Below, piece by piece: positions 1 to 5,916 of a DNA stretch of 6,900 nucleotides. The stretch spans positions 1 through 6,900 of the forward strand of contig JAZURO010000203.1 of NCBI GenBank assembly GCA_045606265.1. Direction: 5' to 3'. The notes below the pieces were generated by a model that was given only the letters and a program-made list of their open reading frames with translations, had not been told where the DNA came from and searched no databases. How positions within the stretch are numbered: position 1 is the first letter of the stretch; each line of letters opens with the position of its first letter. The position numbers were made by a program, and so were the translations under genes. The DNA comes from RGIG4608 sp045606265. Lineage in GTDB: Bacteria > Bacillota > Clostridia > Oscillospirales > CAG-272.

Positions 1-34
1 GTCTAACAAATCTTGATATCAAAAGGGTTTAGCC

Positions 35-68
35 GCTTTTCTTTGAAACCAGAAGCGCAAAGAAAAGC
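35..68. repeat. 11-bp perfect inverted repeat (hairpin)
   Basis: GCTTTTCTTTG at 35-45 is exactly complementary to 58-68, with a 12-base loop. The stem is A/T-rich and no U-run follows it on the + strand, so it is not a good Rho-independent terminator for an upstream gene. It may be part of a dispersed intergenic repeat; that is inference. Confidence 0.55.
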
Positions 69-216
69 TCCAAAAGAAACGCTGTTGCACAGGGCTACTC
101 GCCCCGTACCCTCGGTCGCTTTTTGAAAAAAGCTCCGCAAAAACTTTTTTAATCGCTTGGTTTGTGCGACCTCCCCGATAAATCAAAATTTGAAACACAA
201 TCAAATAGACTTAACT

Positions 217-222
217 AAGGAG
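217..222 (+). promoter_or_regulatory. Ribosome binding site that fixes the tsaB start
   Basis: AAGGAG ends 6 bases before the ATG at 229. It sets the tsaB start here rather than at the upstream TTG at 157, and the protein then begins directly with the first beta strand expected for the family. Confidence 0.85.
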
Positions 223-228
223 ATCAAT

Positions 229-945
229 ATGAAAATTTTATCTCTTGACTCAACTGCAATCGTTTCTACGGTTGCTATAACAGAGGACGAAAAGCTACTT
301 GCTCAGTTCTCAATCAACAACGGAAACACGCATAGTGAAACATTGTTACCTATGATTGAATCATCACTTAACGTGCTAAATTTAACAGTTGACGATATAG
401 ATCTTTTCGCCTGCTCTGCGGGTCCCGGATCCTTCACAGGCGTAAGAATAGGCGCTGCTACTATAAAGGGCCTTGCATTTAATAAAAACAAGCCCTGCGC
501 CCCGGTGTCAAGTCTTGACGCACTTGCGCACAATCTTTTATATGCCGACGGAATCGTTTGCCCCGTAATGAATGCAAGAAGAAGTCAGCTGTACAATGCG
601 CTTTTCCTTTGCAAAAACGGTAAGCTCACACGACTTTGCGAGGATAGACTAATATCCGTTTTTGATCTTGAAGAAGAACTTAAAAAATTCACCGACAAGA
701 GAATTTACCTCTGCGGTGACGGTTACGATATAGCTAAAAATTCTTTCACAAAGATAAAAACAGAAGATACACCCCTCATTCACCAATATCAGAGTGCATA
801 TTCAGTTGCTCTTTGCGCACTTGTTGCAGCAAAGCAGGAGCTTCTTACAACCGATATTGAGCTTTCCCCTGTGTATCTACGAGCATCACAAGCTGAGAGA
901 GAACGTCTTGAACGTCTTGAAGCTGAAAAGAAAGGCAAGGAATAA
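229..945 (+). CDS. tsaB: tRNA N6-threonylcarbamoyladenosine biosynthesis protein TsaB (YeaZ)
   Basis: This 238-residue protein is TsaB, the ASKHA-fold partner that binds and stabilises TsaD in the cytoplasmic complex transferring threonylcarbamoyl onto A37 of ANN-decoding tRNAs (t6A). The N-terminal strand carries LSLDST (residues 5-9), then HSE at 35-37 and the family signature GPGSFTGVRIG at 65-75. Near the end comes the usual LSPVYLR, followed by a charged tail rich in Glu, Lys and Arg that is probably helical. The length is normal for the family. The ATG at 229 is chosen for its AAGGAG. The stop is two bases before rpiB, so the two are almost certainly co-transcribed. The usual partners tsaE, tsaD and rimI are not in the window. 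The tRNA-Thr gene further right reads ANN codons and would be a substrate; that link is inference. Confidence 0.94.
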   Translation: MKILSLDSTAIVSTVAITEDEKLLAQFSINNGNTHSETLLPMIESSLNVLNLTVDDIDLFACSAGPGSFTGVRIGAATIKGLAFNKNKPCAPVSSLDALAHNLLYADGIVCPVMNARRSQLYNALFLCKNGKLTRLCEDRLISVFDLEEELKKFTDKRIYLCGDGYDIAKNSFTKIKTEDTPLIHQYQSAYSVALCALVAAKQELLTTDIELSPVYLRASQAERERLERLEAEKKGKE

Positions 946-947
946 TT

Positions 948-1400
948 ATGAAAATTATAGCTCTTGGCGCCGACCACGGCGGATTTCAACTGAAAAACAA
1001 AATCAAAGCATATCTTGAAAGCAATAACTACACGGTAATAGACGTCGGAACAAATACAGATGAAAGCTGTGACTATCCCATCTACGCATCAAAGGTATGT
1101 CAGCATATTCTTGACGGAAAAGCTGACCTTGGCGTTCTTGTTTGCGGAACAGGTATAGGTATGAGTATGGCTGCAAACAAACACAAAGGCATACGTGCCG
1201 CTTGTTGCAGTGATACCTTCTCTGCCCGTCTTACCCGCCTTCACAATGATGCAAACGTGCTTTGCATTGGCGCTCGTGTGGTTGGCGAAGGACTTGCCTA
1301 TGACCTTGTTAACGAATTCGTGAGTGCTGAGTTCGAGGGTGACAGACACACAAGAAGATTATCCCTCATTGAAGATATCGAAAACGAAAAGGCACTTTAA
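948..1400 (+). CDS. rpiB: Ribose-5-phosphate isomerase B (RpiB/LacA/LacB family)
   Basis: This 150-residue cytoplasmic enzyme interconverts ribose 5-phosphate and ribulose 5-phosphate in the non-oxidative pentose phosphate pathway. Family motifs are complete: GADHGG at 7-12, DYP at 42-44, and CGTGIGMSMAANK at 66-78, which carries the catalytic-base Cys66 (same number as in E. coli RpiB). HNDANVL follows at 99-105, and a phosphate-binding RHTRR lies at 133-137. The length is typical. It starts two bases after the tsaB stop, with an AAGG-type ribosome binding site inside the end of tsaB, which indicates co-transcription. LacA/LacB and allose-phosphate isomerases share the fold, but the Cys66 segment and absence of sugar-uptake genes nearby favour RpiB. 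No rpiA is visible. Confidence 0.93.
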   Translation: MKIIALGADHGGFQLKNKIKAYLESNNYTVIDVGTNTDESCDYPIYASKVCQHILDGKADLGVLVCGTGIGMSMAANKHKGIRAACCSDTFSARLTRLHNDANVLCIGARVVGEGLAYDLVNEFVSAEFEGDRHTRRLSLIEDIENEKAL

Positions 1401-1427
1401 TATCCCTTTTCGAGAAAGGAGTCCCGA

Positions 1428-2192
1428 ATGGGCAACGTCATTAACAAAATCACAGATACCGTCCGTGCGATTTGCGGAATTAAAGACAGATTACAGCCCA
1501 CAAGCGCTATAATCGTAGCATCGGGCAACTCCACACGAATGGGTGAAGGAATTTCAAAGCAGATGATAATGCTCGACAATATTCCCGTGGTAGCCCGTAC
1601 TATAATGGCTTTTGACAGCTGCGAGTGCATTGATGAGATCGTTGTAGTAGCAAAGCAAGAGGAATTTTATCTCTACAAGGAATTTCAGAAGCTGTATAAA
1701 TTCAAAAAATTCGTTCGACTTGTCAGCGGCGGGACAACCCGTCAGGAGTCGGTCAAAAACGGGTTTTCCGCTATTAACAAAAATTCCAAATTTGTAGCAA
1801 TTCACGACGGCGCCCGCTGTCTGATAACACCTTCACAAATTGAAGAGATATGTTCTGCCGCATACAAGTCGGGAGCCGCAACTGCCGCAACGAGAGCCGT
1901 TGACTCTATTAAGCTCTCAAACGGCAAGAATCAATTTATATCGGGCTCTGCAAACAGAAACAGAGTTTGGCTTGCACAAACACCGCAGGTTTTTAAGGTC
2001 GAAACCTATGAGCTTGCTCTCAAAAAAGCAGAAATAGAAAAGCTCGAGGTTACTGACGACAATTCACTCGTTGAAAACCTCGGAGCCGATATAAAGCTTG
2101 TAGAGTGCGGAAGAAATAACATCAAAATCACCACTCGTGATGACATTCCCATCGCTCTTGCTATAATAAGATCAAGGGAGGAACAGATATGA
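1428..2192 (+). CDS. ispD: 2-C-methyl-D-erythritol 4-phosphate cytidylyltransferase IspD
   Basis: IspD joins MEP to CTP to give CDP-methylerythritol, the third step of the MEP isoprenoid pathway. In this 254-residue protein the CTP-binding loop is at residues 31-45 (ASGNSTRMG then SKQ). HDGAR follows at 126-130, the D159-x-x-K162 pair in AVDSIK, WLAQTPQVF at 181-189, TDD at 209-211, and the closing NIKITT stretch before the last helices. Two things stand out. About 24 residues precede the first core strand, where most bacterial IspD have about 5. HDGAR is followed by Cys131, where Pro is usual. The start is secure: AAAGGAG at 1415-1421, and the next Met falls inside the CTP loop. Its last codons overlap ispF as ATGA, so the two are translationally coupled. 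Confidence 0.93.
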   Translation: MGNVINKITDTVRAICGIKDRLQPTSAIIVASGNSTRMGEGISKQMIMLDNIPVVARTIMAFDSCECIDEIVVVAKQEEFYLYKEFQKLYKFKKFVRLVSGGTTRQESVKNGFSAINKNSKFVAIHDGARCLITPSQIEEICSAAYKSGAATAATRAVDSIKLSNGKNQFISGSANRNRVWLAQTPQVFKVETYELALKKAEIEKLEVTDDNSLVENLGADIKLVECGRNNIKITTRDDIPIALAIIRSREEQI

Positions 2193-2671
2193 ATATCAGA
2201 ATCGGACACGGTTATGACGTGCATCAACTGACAGAGGGCAGAGATTTGATAATAGGCGGTGTTAATATTCCCCACTCCAAAGGGCTTCTCGGTCATTCGG
2301 ATGCAGACGTTCTTCTTCACGCAATAAGCGATTCGCTTCTTGGCGCACTTGCCCTTGGCGATATTGGAAAGCATTTCCCGGATACCGACGAGCAATACAA
2401 AGGAGCAGACAGTCTTATACTTCTTGCGTGCGTATATGAGCTGATTAAACACAATGGATATGAAGTTGGTAACGTGGATGCCACCATACTTGCACAGGCG
2501 CCAAAGCTTGCTCCCTTTATTCCTCAGATGAGACTCAATATTGCACGTGCGCTTGAAATTGAGCTTGACGCAGTAAGTGTTAAAGCAACAACAGAGGAAA
2601 AACTCGGTTTTACAGGTGAAGAAAAAGGAATAGCTGCCCACGCAGTTTGCCTTTTGACAAAGATTCAATAG
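2189..2671 (+). CDS. ispF: 2-C-methyl-D-erythritol 2,4-cyclodiphosphate synthase IspF
   Basis: IspF cyclises CDP-ME 2-phosphate to MEcPP with loss of CMP, the fifth MEP-pathway step; it works as a metal-dependent homotrimer in the cytoplasm. The 160 residues are the normal length. RIGHGYDVH at 4-12 gives metal ligands Asp10 and His12, and GHSDADVLLHA at 35-45 gives the third ligand, His44. DIGKHFPDTD, VDATILAQAPKL and KATTEEKLGFTG, the last forming part of the CMP pocket, are all present and intact. Translation starts inside the ispD stop (ATGA at 2189-2192) behind AGGGAGG at 2175-2181. ispE, the enzyme acting between IspD and IspF, is absent from the window. ispD-ispF adjacency or fusion is common in bacteria. 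Confidence 0.96.
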   Translation: MNIRIGHGYDVHQLTEGRDLIIGGVNIPHSKGLLGHSDADVLLHAISDSLLGALALGDIGKHFPDTDEQYKGADSLILLACVYELIKHNGYEVGNVDATILAQAPKLAPFIPQMRLNIARALEIELDAVSVKATTEEKLGFTGEEKGIAAHAVCLLTKIQ

Positions 2672-2845
2672 ACAAGCAAACGATTGATTACATTGAATAT
2701 ATTAAGCACAAAAATTTACGCAAATCACAGCACACTTCCAAATTTTGAACTTCGCAAGCGCAAATTCTTGTGCGGATTTTCAATAACATCTTATGAAAAT
2801 AATTTCATTTTCGACATAAATTTTCAAAAAGAAAAGGAGATAATT
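2672..2845 (+). other. ispF-rpe intergenic spacer, no clear terminator or promoter
   Basis: These 174 bases separate ispF from rpe. I see no terminator: the only stems are weak, such as GAAAAT pairing with ATTTTC around 2797-2814. The best promoter-like pair (TTGTGC, 18 bases, TATGAA) is poor. The rpe frame is open leftward to a TTG at 2684, adding 54 residues, but those residues resemble no part of Rpe and lack a ribosome binding site. rpe is therefore probably reached by read-through from ispF or by an unrecognised promoter. Confidence 0.45.
2833..2839 (+). promoter_or_regulatory. Ribosome binding site that fixes the rpe start
   Basis: AAAGGAG lies 6 bases before the ATG at 2846. It excludes the longer reading from the TTG at 2684 and gives a protein that begins exactly at the conserved first strand (IAPSLLAADF). 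Confidence 0.85.
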
Positions 2846-3565
2846 ATGATACATATTGCGCCTTCACTACTTGCAGCAGATTTTGCCAATCTTGAAAAAG
2901 AAATAGAAAAAGTGCGTCAGGCAGGGGCACATTTCTTGCATCTTGACGTTATGGACGGAGCATTTGTTCCAAATATCAGCTTTGGCCCACCAGTGATCGC
3001 ATCAATAAGAAAGAAAACAAAGCTGTTCTTTGACGTTCATTTAATGATAAAAAATCCTCAGCGCTATATTGAAAGCTTTGTTCGTGCAGGAGCTGACTGT
3101 ATCACAATTCACTATGAAAGCACCTCACGTCCCAAGGATGCAATTCAAAAAATTAAGGATTATGATATGAAGGCGGGAATCGCCATTTCACCAAGAACTC
3201 CCGCTGAGGCAGTTCTTCCCTATCTTAATATGGTTGATATGGTTTTGATTATGACGGTTGAGCCCGGCTTTGGCGGTCAGGAGATGATTCCGGAGATGCT
3301 TGAAAAAGTACGGATCATCAGAAAATACCTTAACGATAACAAGCTTGACGTTGACATTGAGGTTGACGGCGGAATCAATGATAAAAATGCAATTTTGGCT
3401 GTTGAAGCAGGTGCTAACGTGCTTGTTGCGGGTTCTGCAATATTCAATTCAAGGACACCTGCTCAGGTAATAAAGAAAATGCGTGAGGAGCCTCAGCCCA
3501 TAACCGAGCAAACTACCATTATTACAAAAACTTCAAAATCTACTAAAATTGTAAAACGTCGATAA
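2846..3565 (+). CDS. rpe: Ribulose-phosphate 3-epimerase
   Basis: Rpe interconverts ribulose 5-phosphate and xylulose 5-phosphate, a TIM-barrel metalloenzyme of the pentose phosphate pathway. In this 239-residue protein the expected residues are present: Ser7 in APSLLAADF, His32 and Asp34 in HLDVMDG, FVPN at 40-43, His65 in DVHLM, the phosphate loop MTVEPGFGGQ at 136-145, and the second catalytic acid Asp174 in EVDGG. GSAIF at 196-200 closes the phosphate site. The barrel ends near residue 213. About 24 further residues, rich in Thr, Ser and Lys and ending in KRR, make it longer than the usual ~220. With rpiB it supplies both pentose-phosphate interconversions around ispD-ispF. Transcription probably stops or fades before the next gene, which has its own promoter, though no terminator is visible. 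Confidence 0.95.
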   Translation: MIHIAPSLLAADFANLEKEIEKVRQAGAHFLHLDVMDGAFVPNISFGPPVIASIRKKTKLFFDVHLMIKNPQRYIESFVRAGADCITIHYESTSRPKDAIQKIKDYDMKAGIAISPRTPAEAVLPYLNMVDMVLIMTVEPGFGGQEMIPEMLEKVRIIRKYLNDNKLDVDIEVDGGINDKNAILAVEAGANVLVAGSAIFNSRTPAQVIKKMREEPQPITEQTTIITKTSKSTKIVKRR

Positions 3566-3568
3566 GAC

Positions 3569-3597
3569 TTGACTTATCACATCTTTTGTGATATACT
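3569..3597 (+). promoter_or_regulatory. Near-consensus sigma-A promoter with embedded palindrome
   Basis: TTGACT at 3569-3574 and TATACT at 3592-3597 are separated by exactly 17 bases, with TG one base upstream of the -10 (extended -10). The spacer holds the inverted repeat TATCACA (3575-3581), five bases, TGTGATA (3587-3593), whose right arm enters the -10. A repressor bound there would block RNA polymerase, so it is a candidate operator. The predicted start is near 3604, giving a leader of about 24 bases before the ATG at 3628. Confidence 0.8.
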
Positions 3598-3627
3598 GAA
3601 ATACAGAAAATAAACGGAGGAATATAT

Positions 3628-3915
3628 ATGGAACTTGTAGAAGGAAAATATTTAGAATATAAAGACAGACCCCTTGTGCGTGAGGGTAACACAATTTGCT
3701 ACGGCGATAAAACCGAAAAATGCTTTTTGCTTCTTGAAATTATGTCCTACAAAAAGGATGAAGCAACGGGAGAAGAGCTTCCCGAAAACATTTTCATTCA
3801 GATCATCGACTCAAAGGACCCTAACAACATTATAAAGCAGGGTGAAAAGAACGGTCTTTATGATGCATTCTCACTCGGTCTTGTATGGCTTGAGCTTGAA
3901 AACAACTCAAAATAA
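3628..3915 (+). CDS. Small uncharacterised protein (95 residues)
   Basis: I do not recognise a named family with certainty. It resembles a short conserved hypothetical of Clostridia, but that is memory, not a search. It is acidic and soluble-looking, with no signal peptide or membrane segment. The sequence suggests a small beta-rich domain: a start with VEGKYLEYKDRPLVR, a hydrophobic strand CFLLLEIM near residues 33-40, another IFIQII near 56-61, and an aromatic-hydrophobic end (GLYDAFSLGLVWLELE). The ATG follows GGAGG at 3616-3620 with 7 bases between. It is transcribed alone from the strong promoter at 3569-3597 and ends before the terminator at 3925-3956, so it is an independent unit, not the tail of the rpe cluster. 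The palindrome in its promoter suggests regulated expression. Confidence 0.8.
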   Translation: MELVEGKYLEYKDRPLVREGNTICYGDKTEKCFLLLEIMSYKKDEATGEELPENIFIQIIDSKDPNNIIKQGEKNGLYDAFSLGLVWLELENNSK

Positions 3916-3924
3916 TAAAAATAC

Positions 3925-3956
3925 AGCCCACTCACAAAACGGAGTGGGCTTTTTTT
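3925..3956 (+). terminator. Rho-independent terminator, probably bidirectional
   Basis: AGCCCACTC (3925-3933) pairs perfectly with GAGTGGGCT (3942-3950) around an 8-base loop, followed by a run of T to 3956. Read on the other strand, the stem is followed by a T-rich stretch (3911-3924), so it can also serve the convergent gene at 3955-5040. The T-run overlaps that gene's stop codon (3955-3957), so the two units converge with no spare bases. Confidence 0.92.
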
Positions 3957-5040
3957 AGATTTTAGCAAGCGTCAAATTCTTATAAGCTTCGTCATTCGTA
4001 ACTTCAAAAAGAACGTTAACAAATTCGGGAAAAATAATTTCTGCGCTCTCGGAGCTCTGCTCAATTTCGATAATCGCTTTATCATTCCAGAACGGATAAA
4101 CATCAATCTCAAAGTACTGATTCTTATAGGTCAAGCAATATCTTGTCTTTCTGATCGGACGGCAAGATGGATCTGCATCCATAAGCAAACGAATGTACTC
4201 ATCCTTTGAAAGTCTTCGTTCAAGACGGATTCTTTGCGACTCGGTTACATATTTTTTCTTAGTTTGGAAATATATATAATTTCCGTTCATACCTCTTTGA
4301 CGCACACGGTTCTCTTCTCCGTCCTGCGAAATAAGATACGTTTGACTTATCTCAACTCTCTGGCAGTTCGGCAAGCTTTCAAGATAAGCAATATCCGGAT
4401 AATCAATAAGAAATCTTCTCTTGATATCTCTTGGACTTTCTTCTCCAAGGAAAGATGTCATCTCATCAAGCAACCTCTTGATCTTGTATTCAAAATCAGT
4501 GGCATTATCAATTATTTTGAGATGTGGATGTCCTGTCCAAGCGGCGATAATTTTGTCGTCAAGTGCAGATGCTTCTTCAACAGTTTCGGTTCTTGCACCG
4601 TTGTTTTCAAGTGTATAGAACTCCTGCGCTCCCTTTGCACAGGTTACAAGATGGAACACGGCATCATAACTATCTCTCAGTTCTACCTCATTGTGTCCGA
4701 CTGCATCAAGGACAAGATCGAAATCCTCCTGAGTCATATATGCTTTATTGTCAAGAGCTCCGCGGTCGCAAACAAGAAGGATCTTCTCTGTTGGCATAGT
4801 CAGTGCTCCTTGAGTGAAAATTCTCTCTTTTTCAAGTTGGAGCTGCATCTGACACTTTTGATATTCCACGTTTGTGCCGCAGGTCCAAGGAGCTACTCCT
4901 CCCGTGATAAGCTCGGTTGCAGTTTCGGGAACGAAAAGCACCGTATATCCAAGCTTTGTGAAAACGCCCTGAATTCTATTCATTGCAGTGGTCTTGCCTG
5001 CACAGGGACCACCGGTAATTACTATCTTCTTTATTTCCAT
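3955..5040 (-). CDS. P-loop NTPase-CYTH two-domain protein (Ttd14-like)
   Basis: This 361-residue cytoplasmic protein begins with a kinase-like P-loop NTPase of the AAA_28 type. Walker A is GGPCAGKT at residues 10-17, and CDRGALDNKAYM at 91-102 is the Walker B/DRG region. From about residue 204 a CYTH-like domain follows: RRFLI, QTYLI, then RVRQRG, a basic TKKK stretch, RxRxERR, KTRYCLTY, FEIDVYPFW, IEIEQ and a final EVT plus aromatic. The architecture matches Drosophila TTD14, a GTP- and phospholipid-binding protein, and bacterial relatives of unknown role. The N-terminal ExExK typical of CYTH phosphohydrolases reads DIKRR (205-209), so canonical triphosphatase activity is doubtful. The ATG at 5038-5040 is chosen for GGAG at 5048-5051; an in-frame start 14 codons upstream lies at the predicted transcription start and overlaps the palindrome. 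Substrate is unknown. Confidence 0.88.
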   Translation of the reverse strand: MEIKKIVITGGPCAGKTTAMNRIQGVFTKLGYTVLFVPETATELITGGVAPWTCGTNVEYQKCQMQLQLEKERIFTQGALTMPTEKILLVCDRGALDNKAYMTQEDFDLVLDAVGHNEVELRDSYDAVFHLVTCAKGAQEFYTLENNGARTETVEEASALDDKIIAAWTGHPHLKIIDNATDFEYKIKRLLDEMTSFLGEESPRDIKRRFLIDYPDIAYLESLPNCQRVEISQTYLISQDGEENRVRQRGMNGNYIYFQTKKKYVTESQRIRLERRLSKDEYIRLLMDADPSCRPIRKTRYCLTYKNQYFEIDVYPFWNDKAIIEIEQSSESAEIIFPEFVNVLFEVTNDEAYKNLTLAKI

Positions 5041-5065
5041 TGTTTTTCTCCAAAAACACATTATT

Positions 5066-5085
5066 GTATTGACAATTGCCAATAC
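5066..5085. promoter_or_regulatory. Near-perfect 20-bp palindrome, candidate operator
   Basis: GTATTGACAA followed directly by TTGCCAATAC is self-complementary at 9 of 10 base pairs. On the - strand it starts about 7 bases after the -10 box at 5092-5097, covering roughly +1 to +20 of the gene at 3955-5040. That is a typical position for a dimeric repressor site. No regulator gene is nearby. Confidence 0.55.
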
Positions 5086-5091
5086 GTGATT

Positions 5092-5120
5092 ATTATACTA
5101 CATTTTTTGAGGTTTTTCAA
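5092..5120 (-). promoter_or_regulatory. Sigma-A promoter of the NTPase-CYTH gene
   Basis: On the - strand, TTGAAA (complement of 5115-5120) and a perfect TATAAT (complement of 5092-5097) are 17 bases apart. The predicted start near 5085 gives a leader of about 45 bases. Confidence 0.82.
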
Positions 5121-5154
5121 GGGATTTATAATAAAATACAGTTAAAATACAATC

Positions 5155-5181
5155 AAAAAAGGACACTGCAATGTCCTTTTT
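5155..5181 (-). terminator. Terminator of the lipoprotein gene, symmetric
   Basis: GGACA (5161-5165) pairs with TGTCC (5172-5176) across a 6-base loop, flanked by an A-run at 5155-5160 and a T-run at 5177-5181. It can therefore terminate on either strand. It lies just downstream of the - strand gene ending at 5191 and insulates the NTPase-CYTH promoter from it. Confidence 0.75.
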
Positions 5182-5190
5182 ATGTACATA

Positions 5191-5685
5191 TCACTCTATT
5201 TCTTTATGATGATTATAAATTTCTGCAGGAATATATTTACCAATAAATGCTTCCCACTCAGCATCATCACAACTCCAATGATGCCCGCTTACCCATTCAT
5301 TATTTGAATCGTAGGTCTCGCCGTAACCCCCATTGGAAATCAGTTCATACGTGCCATCACTATAGTTTATTCTTACTGTCCATTCGCCATAATTAAAGCT
5401 TGGATCAATGGCTGCAATCACGATTATTATATAATCAGAAAACTCGATACTGTTAAGCTCCGCTACAAAATTTGCAGTTTGTTCCTTAGGAATTTCATAA
5501 ACCGGTGTTTCTGTTTCCAAAAATCGACTGCTATAATCTTCGTTTTCACATAAATCATATATCTGTATTGACGAAACTGTGCTTGTATCTATTTCAAAAT
5601 GATGATATCTGGGTATTATAATACAACTTGAAAGGCAGCACATAATCAGAATAATACTTACGGTTAATAACACTATTCTTTTCAT
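5191..5685 (-). CDS. Small putative lipoprotein of unknown function
   Basis: The 164-residue product has a classical lipoprotein signal: MKR, a hydrophobic helix (residues 4-18) and the lipobox LSSC with Cys21. The mature protein of about 144 residues would be anchored to the outer face of the membrane. The exported part is acidic and rich in Tyr, Ser and Glu. It has short beta-like stretches, among them VSSIQIYDL, a strand with WTVRINYSDGTYELIS, and a C-terminal WSCDDAEWEAFI segment. I recognise no enzyme motif. The ATG at 5683-5685 is preceded by GGAGGAA with about 5 bases between; an in-frame TTG 7 codons upstream would overlap that site, so it is rejected. The gene has its own promoter and terminator and appears monocistronic. 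Confidence 0.83.
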   Translation of the reverse strand: MKRIVLLTVSIILIMCCLSSCIIIPRYHHFEIDTSTVSSIQIYDLCENEDYSSRFLETETPVYEIPKEQTANFVAELNSIEFSDYIIIVIAAIDPSFNYGEWTVRINYSDGTYELISNGGYGETYDSNNEWVSGHHWSCDDAEWEAFIGKYIPAEIYNHHKEIE

Positions 5686-5718
5686 TTTTATTCCTCCAAA
5701 CAACATATCTTTAATAAG

Positions 5719-5747
5719 ATGATACCATAAACAATTAGAGAATGCAA
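5719..5747 (-). promoter_or_regulatory. Promoter of the lipoprotein gene
   Basis: On the - strand, TTGCAT (complement of 5742-5747) and TATCAT (complement of 5719-5724) are 17 bases apart, with TG one base before the -10. It lies 34 bases upstream of the ATG. Confidence 0.72.
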
Positions 5748-5835
5748 GTATAATTTTAGATAATTCAATAGTATTGTTTTTTATAGTGGATGTGGATTAG
5801 AGATTGTCCACTCGCATTTTTTAGTCTCAACGGGT

Positions 5836-5850
5836 GGAGAGAGGGATTCG
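5836..5850 (-). pseudogene. Fragment of a tRNA-Ser 3' end
   Basis: GGAGAGAGGGATTCG matches the + strand view of the intact tRNA-Ser T-arm and acceptor (6206-6221) apart from one GA step. No tRNA body or CCA-coding TGG follows in register. It marks the left border of the repeat array. Confidence 0.5.
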
Positions 5851-5855
5851 CTCTT

Positions 5856-5906
5856 GAATTTTGCAAAACATCCGATTGAATTAATATGTTATGTTTTGCA
5901 AAATTC
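5856..5906. repeat. Perfect 16-bp inverted repeat inside the first spacer
   Basis: GAATTTTGCAAAACAT at 5856-5871 is exactly complementary to 5891-5906 across a 19-base loop. Each arm also contains the small palindrome TTTTGCAAAA. It fills most of the interval between the tRNA fragment at 5836-5850 and the first 87-bp block. The arms are too A/T-rich and lack a T-run for a clear terminator call. A miniature inverted-repeat element or protein-binding site is possible. Confidence 0.7.
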
Positions 5907-5916
5907 TTCGGTCACC

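Larger units (their letters stand above)
1..228. other. Gene-free upstream region with short hairpins
   Basis: No coding region is supported here. All three forward frames stop within the first 32 bases, so any upstream gene on this strand has ended or lies to the left. The stretch holds a perfect 11-bp inverted repeat at 35-45 and 58-68 (GCTTTTCTTTG and its complement, 12-base loop) and a smaller A/T-rich one at 118-124 and 127-133. The 9-mer AAAAGCTCC occurs at 63-71 and 128-136. I find no convincing sigma-A promoter for tsaB, so the cluster may be transcribed from further left. A reading frame can be extended left from tsaB to a TTG at 157, but it has no ribosome binding site. Confidence 0.6.

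Noticed and set aside
157..228. Longer tsaB start at TTG 157
   Set aside because: The added residues do not fit the family, and AAGGAG serves the ATG at 229.
2006..2668. 220-residue frame on the - strand
   Set aside because: It is antisense to ispF and the end of ispD, Cys-rich without a recognisable pattern and without a ribosome binding site.
2684..2845. Longer rpe start at TTG 2684
   Set aside because: The 54 extra residues are unlike Rpe and lack a ribosome binding site; AAAGGAG serves the ATG at 2846.
5069..5099. Promoter facing right (TTGACA ... TATACT)
   Set aside because: The spacer would be 19 bases, it leads into a terminator and an antisense gene, and the TTGACA is part of the palindrome.
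4234..5145. 303-residue frame on the + strand
   Set aside because: It is the antisense shadow of the NTPase-CYTH gene, whose motifs, promoter and ribosome binding site are all on the - strand.
5785..5822. Possible + strand terminator (AGTGGA/TCCACT plus T-run)
   Set aside because: The stem is only 6 bp with a 16-base loop, and no + strand gene precedes it.
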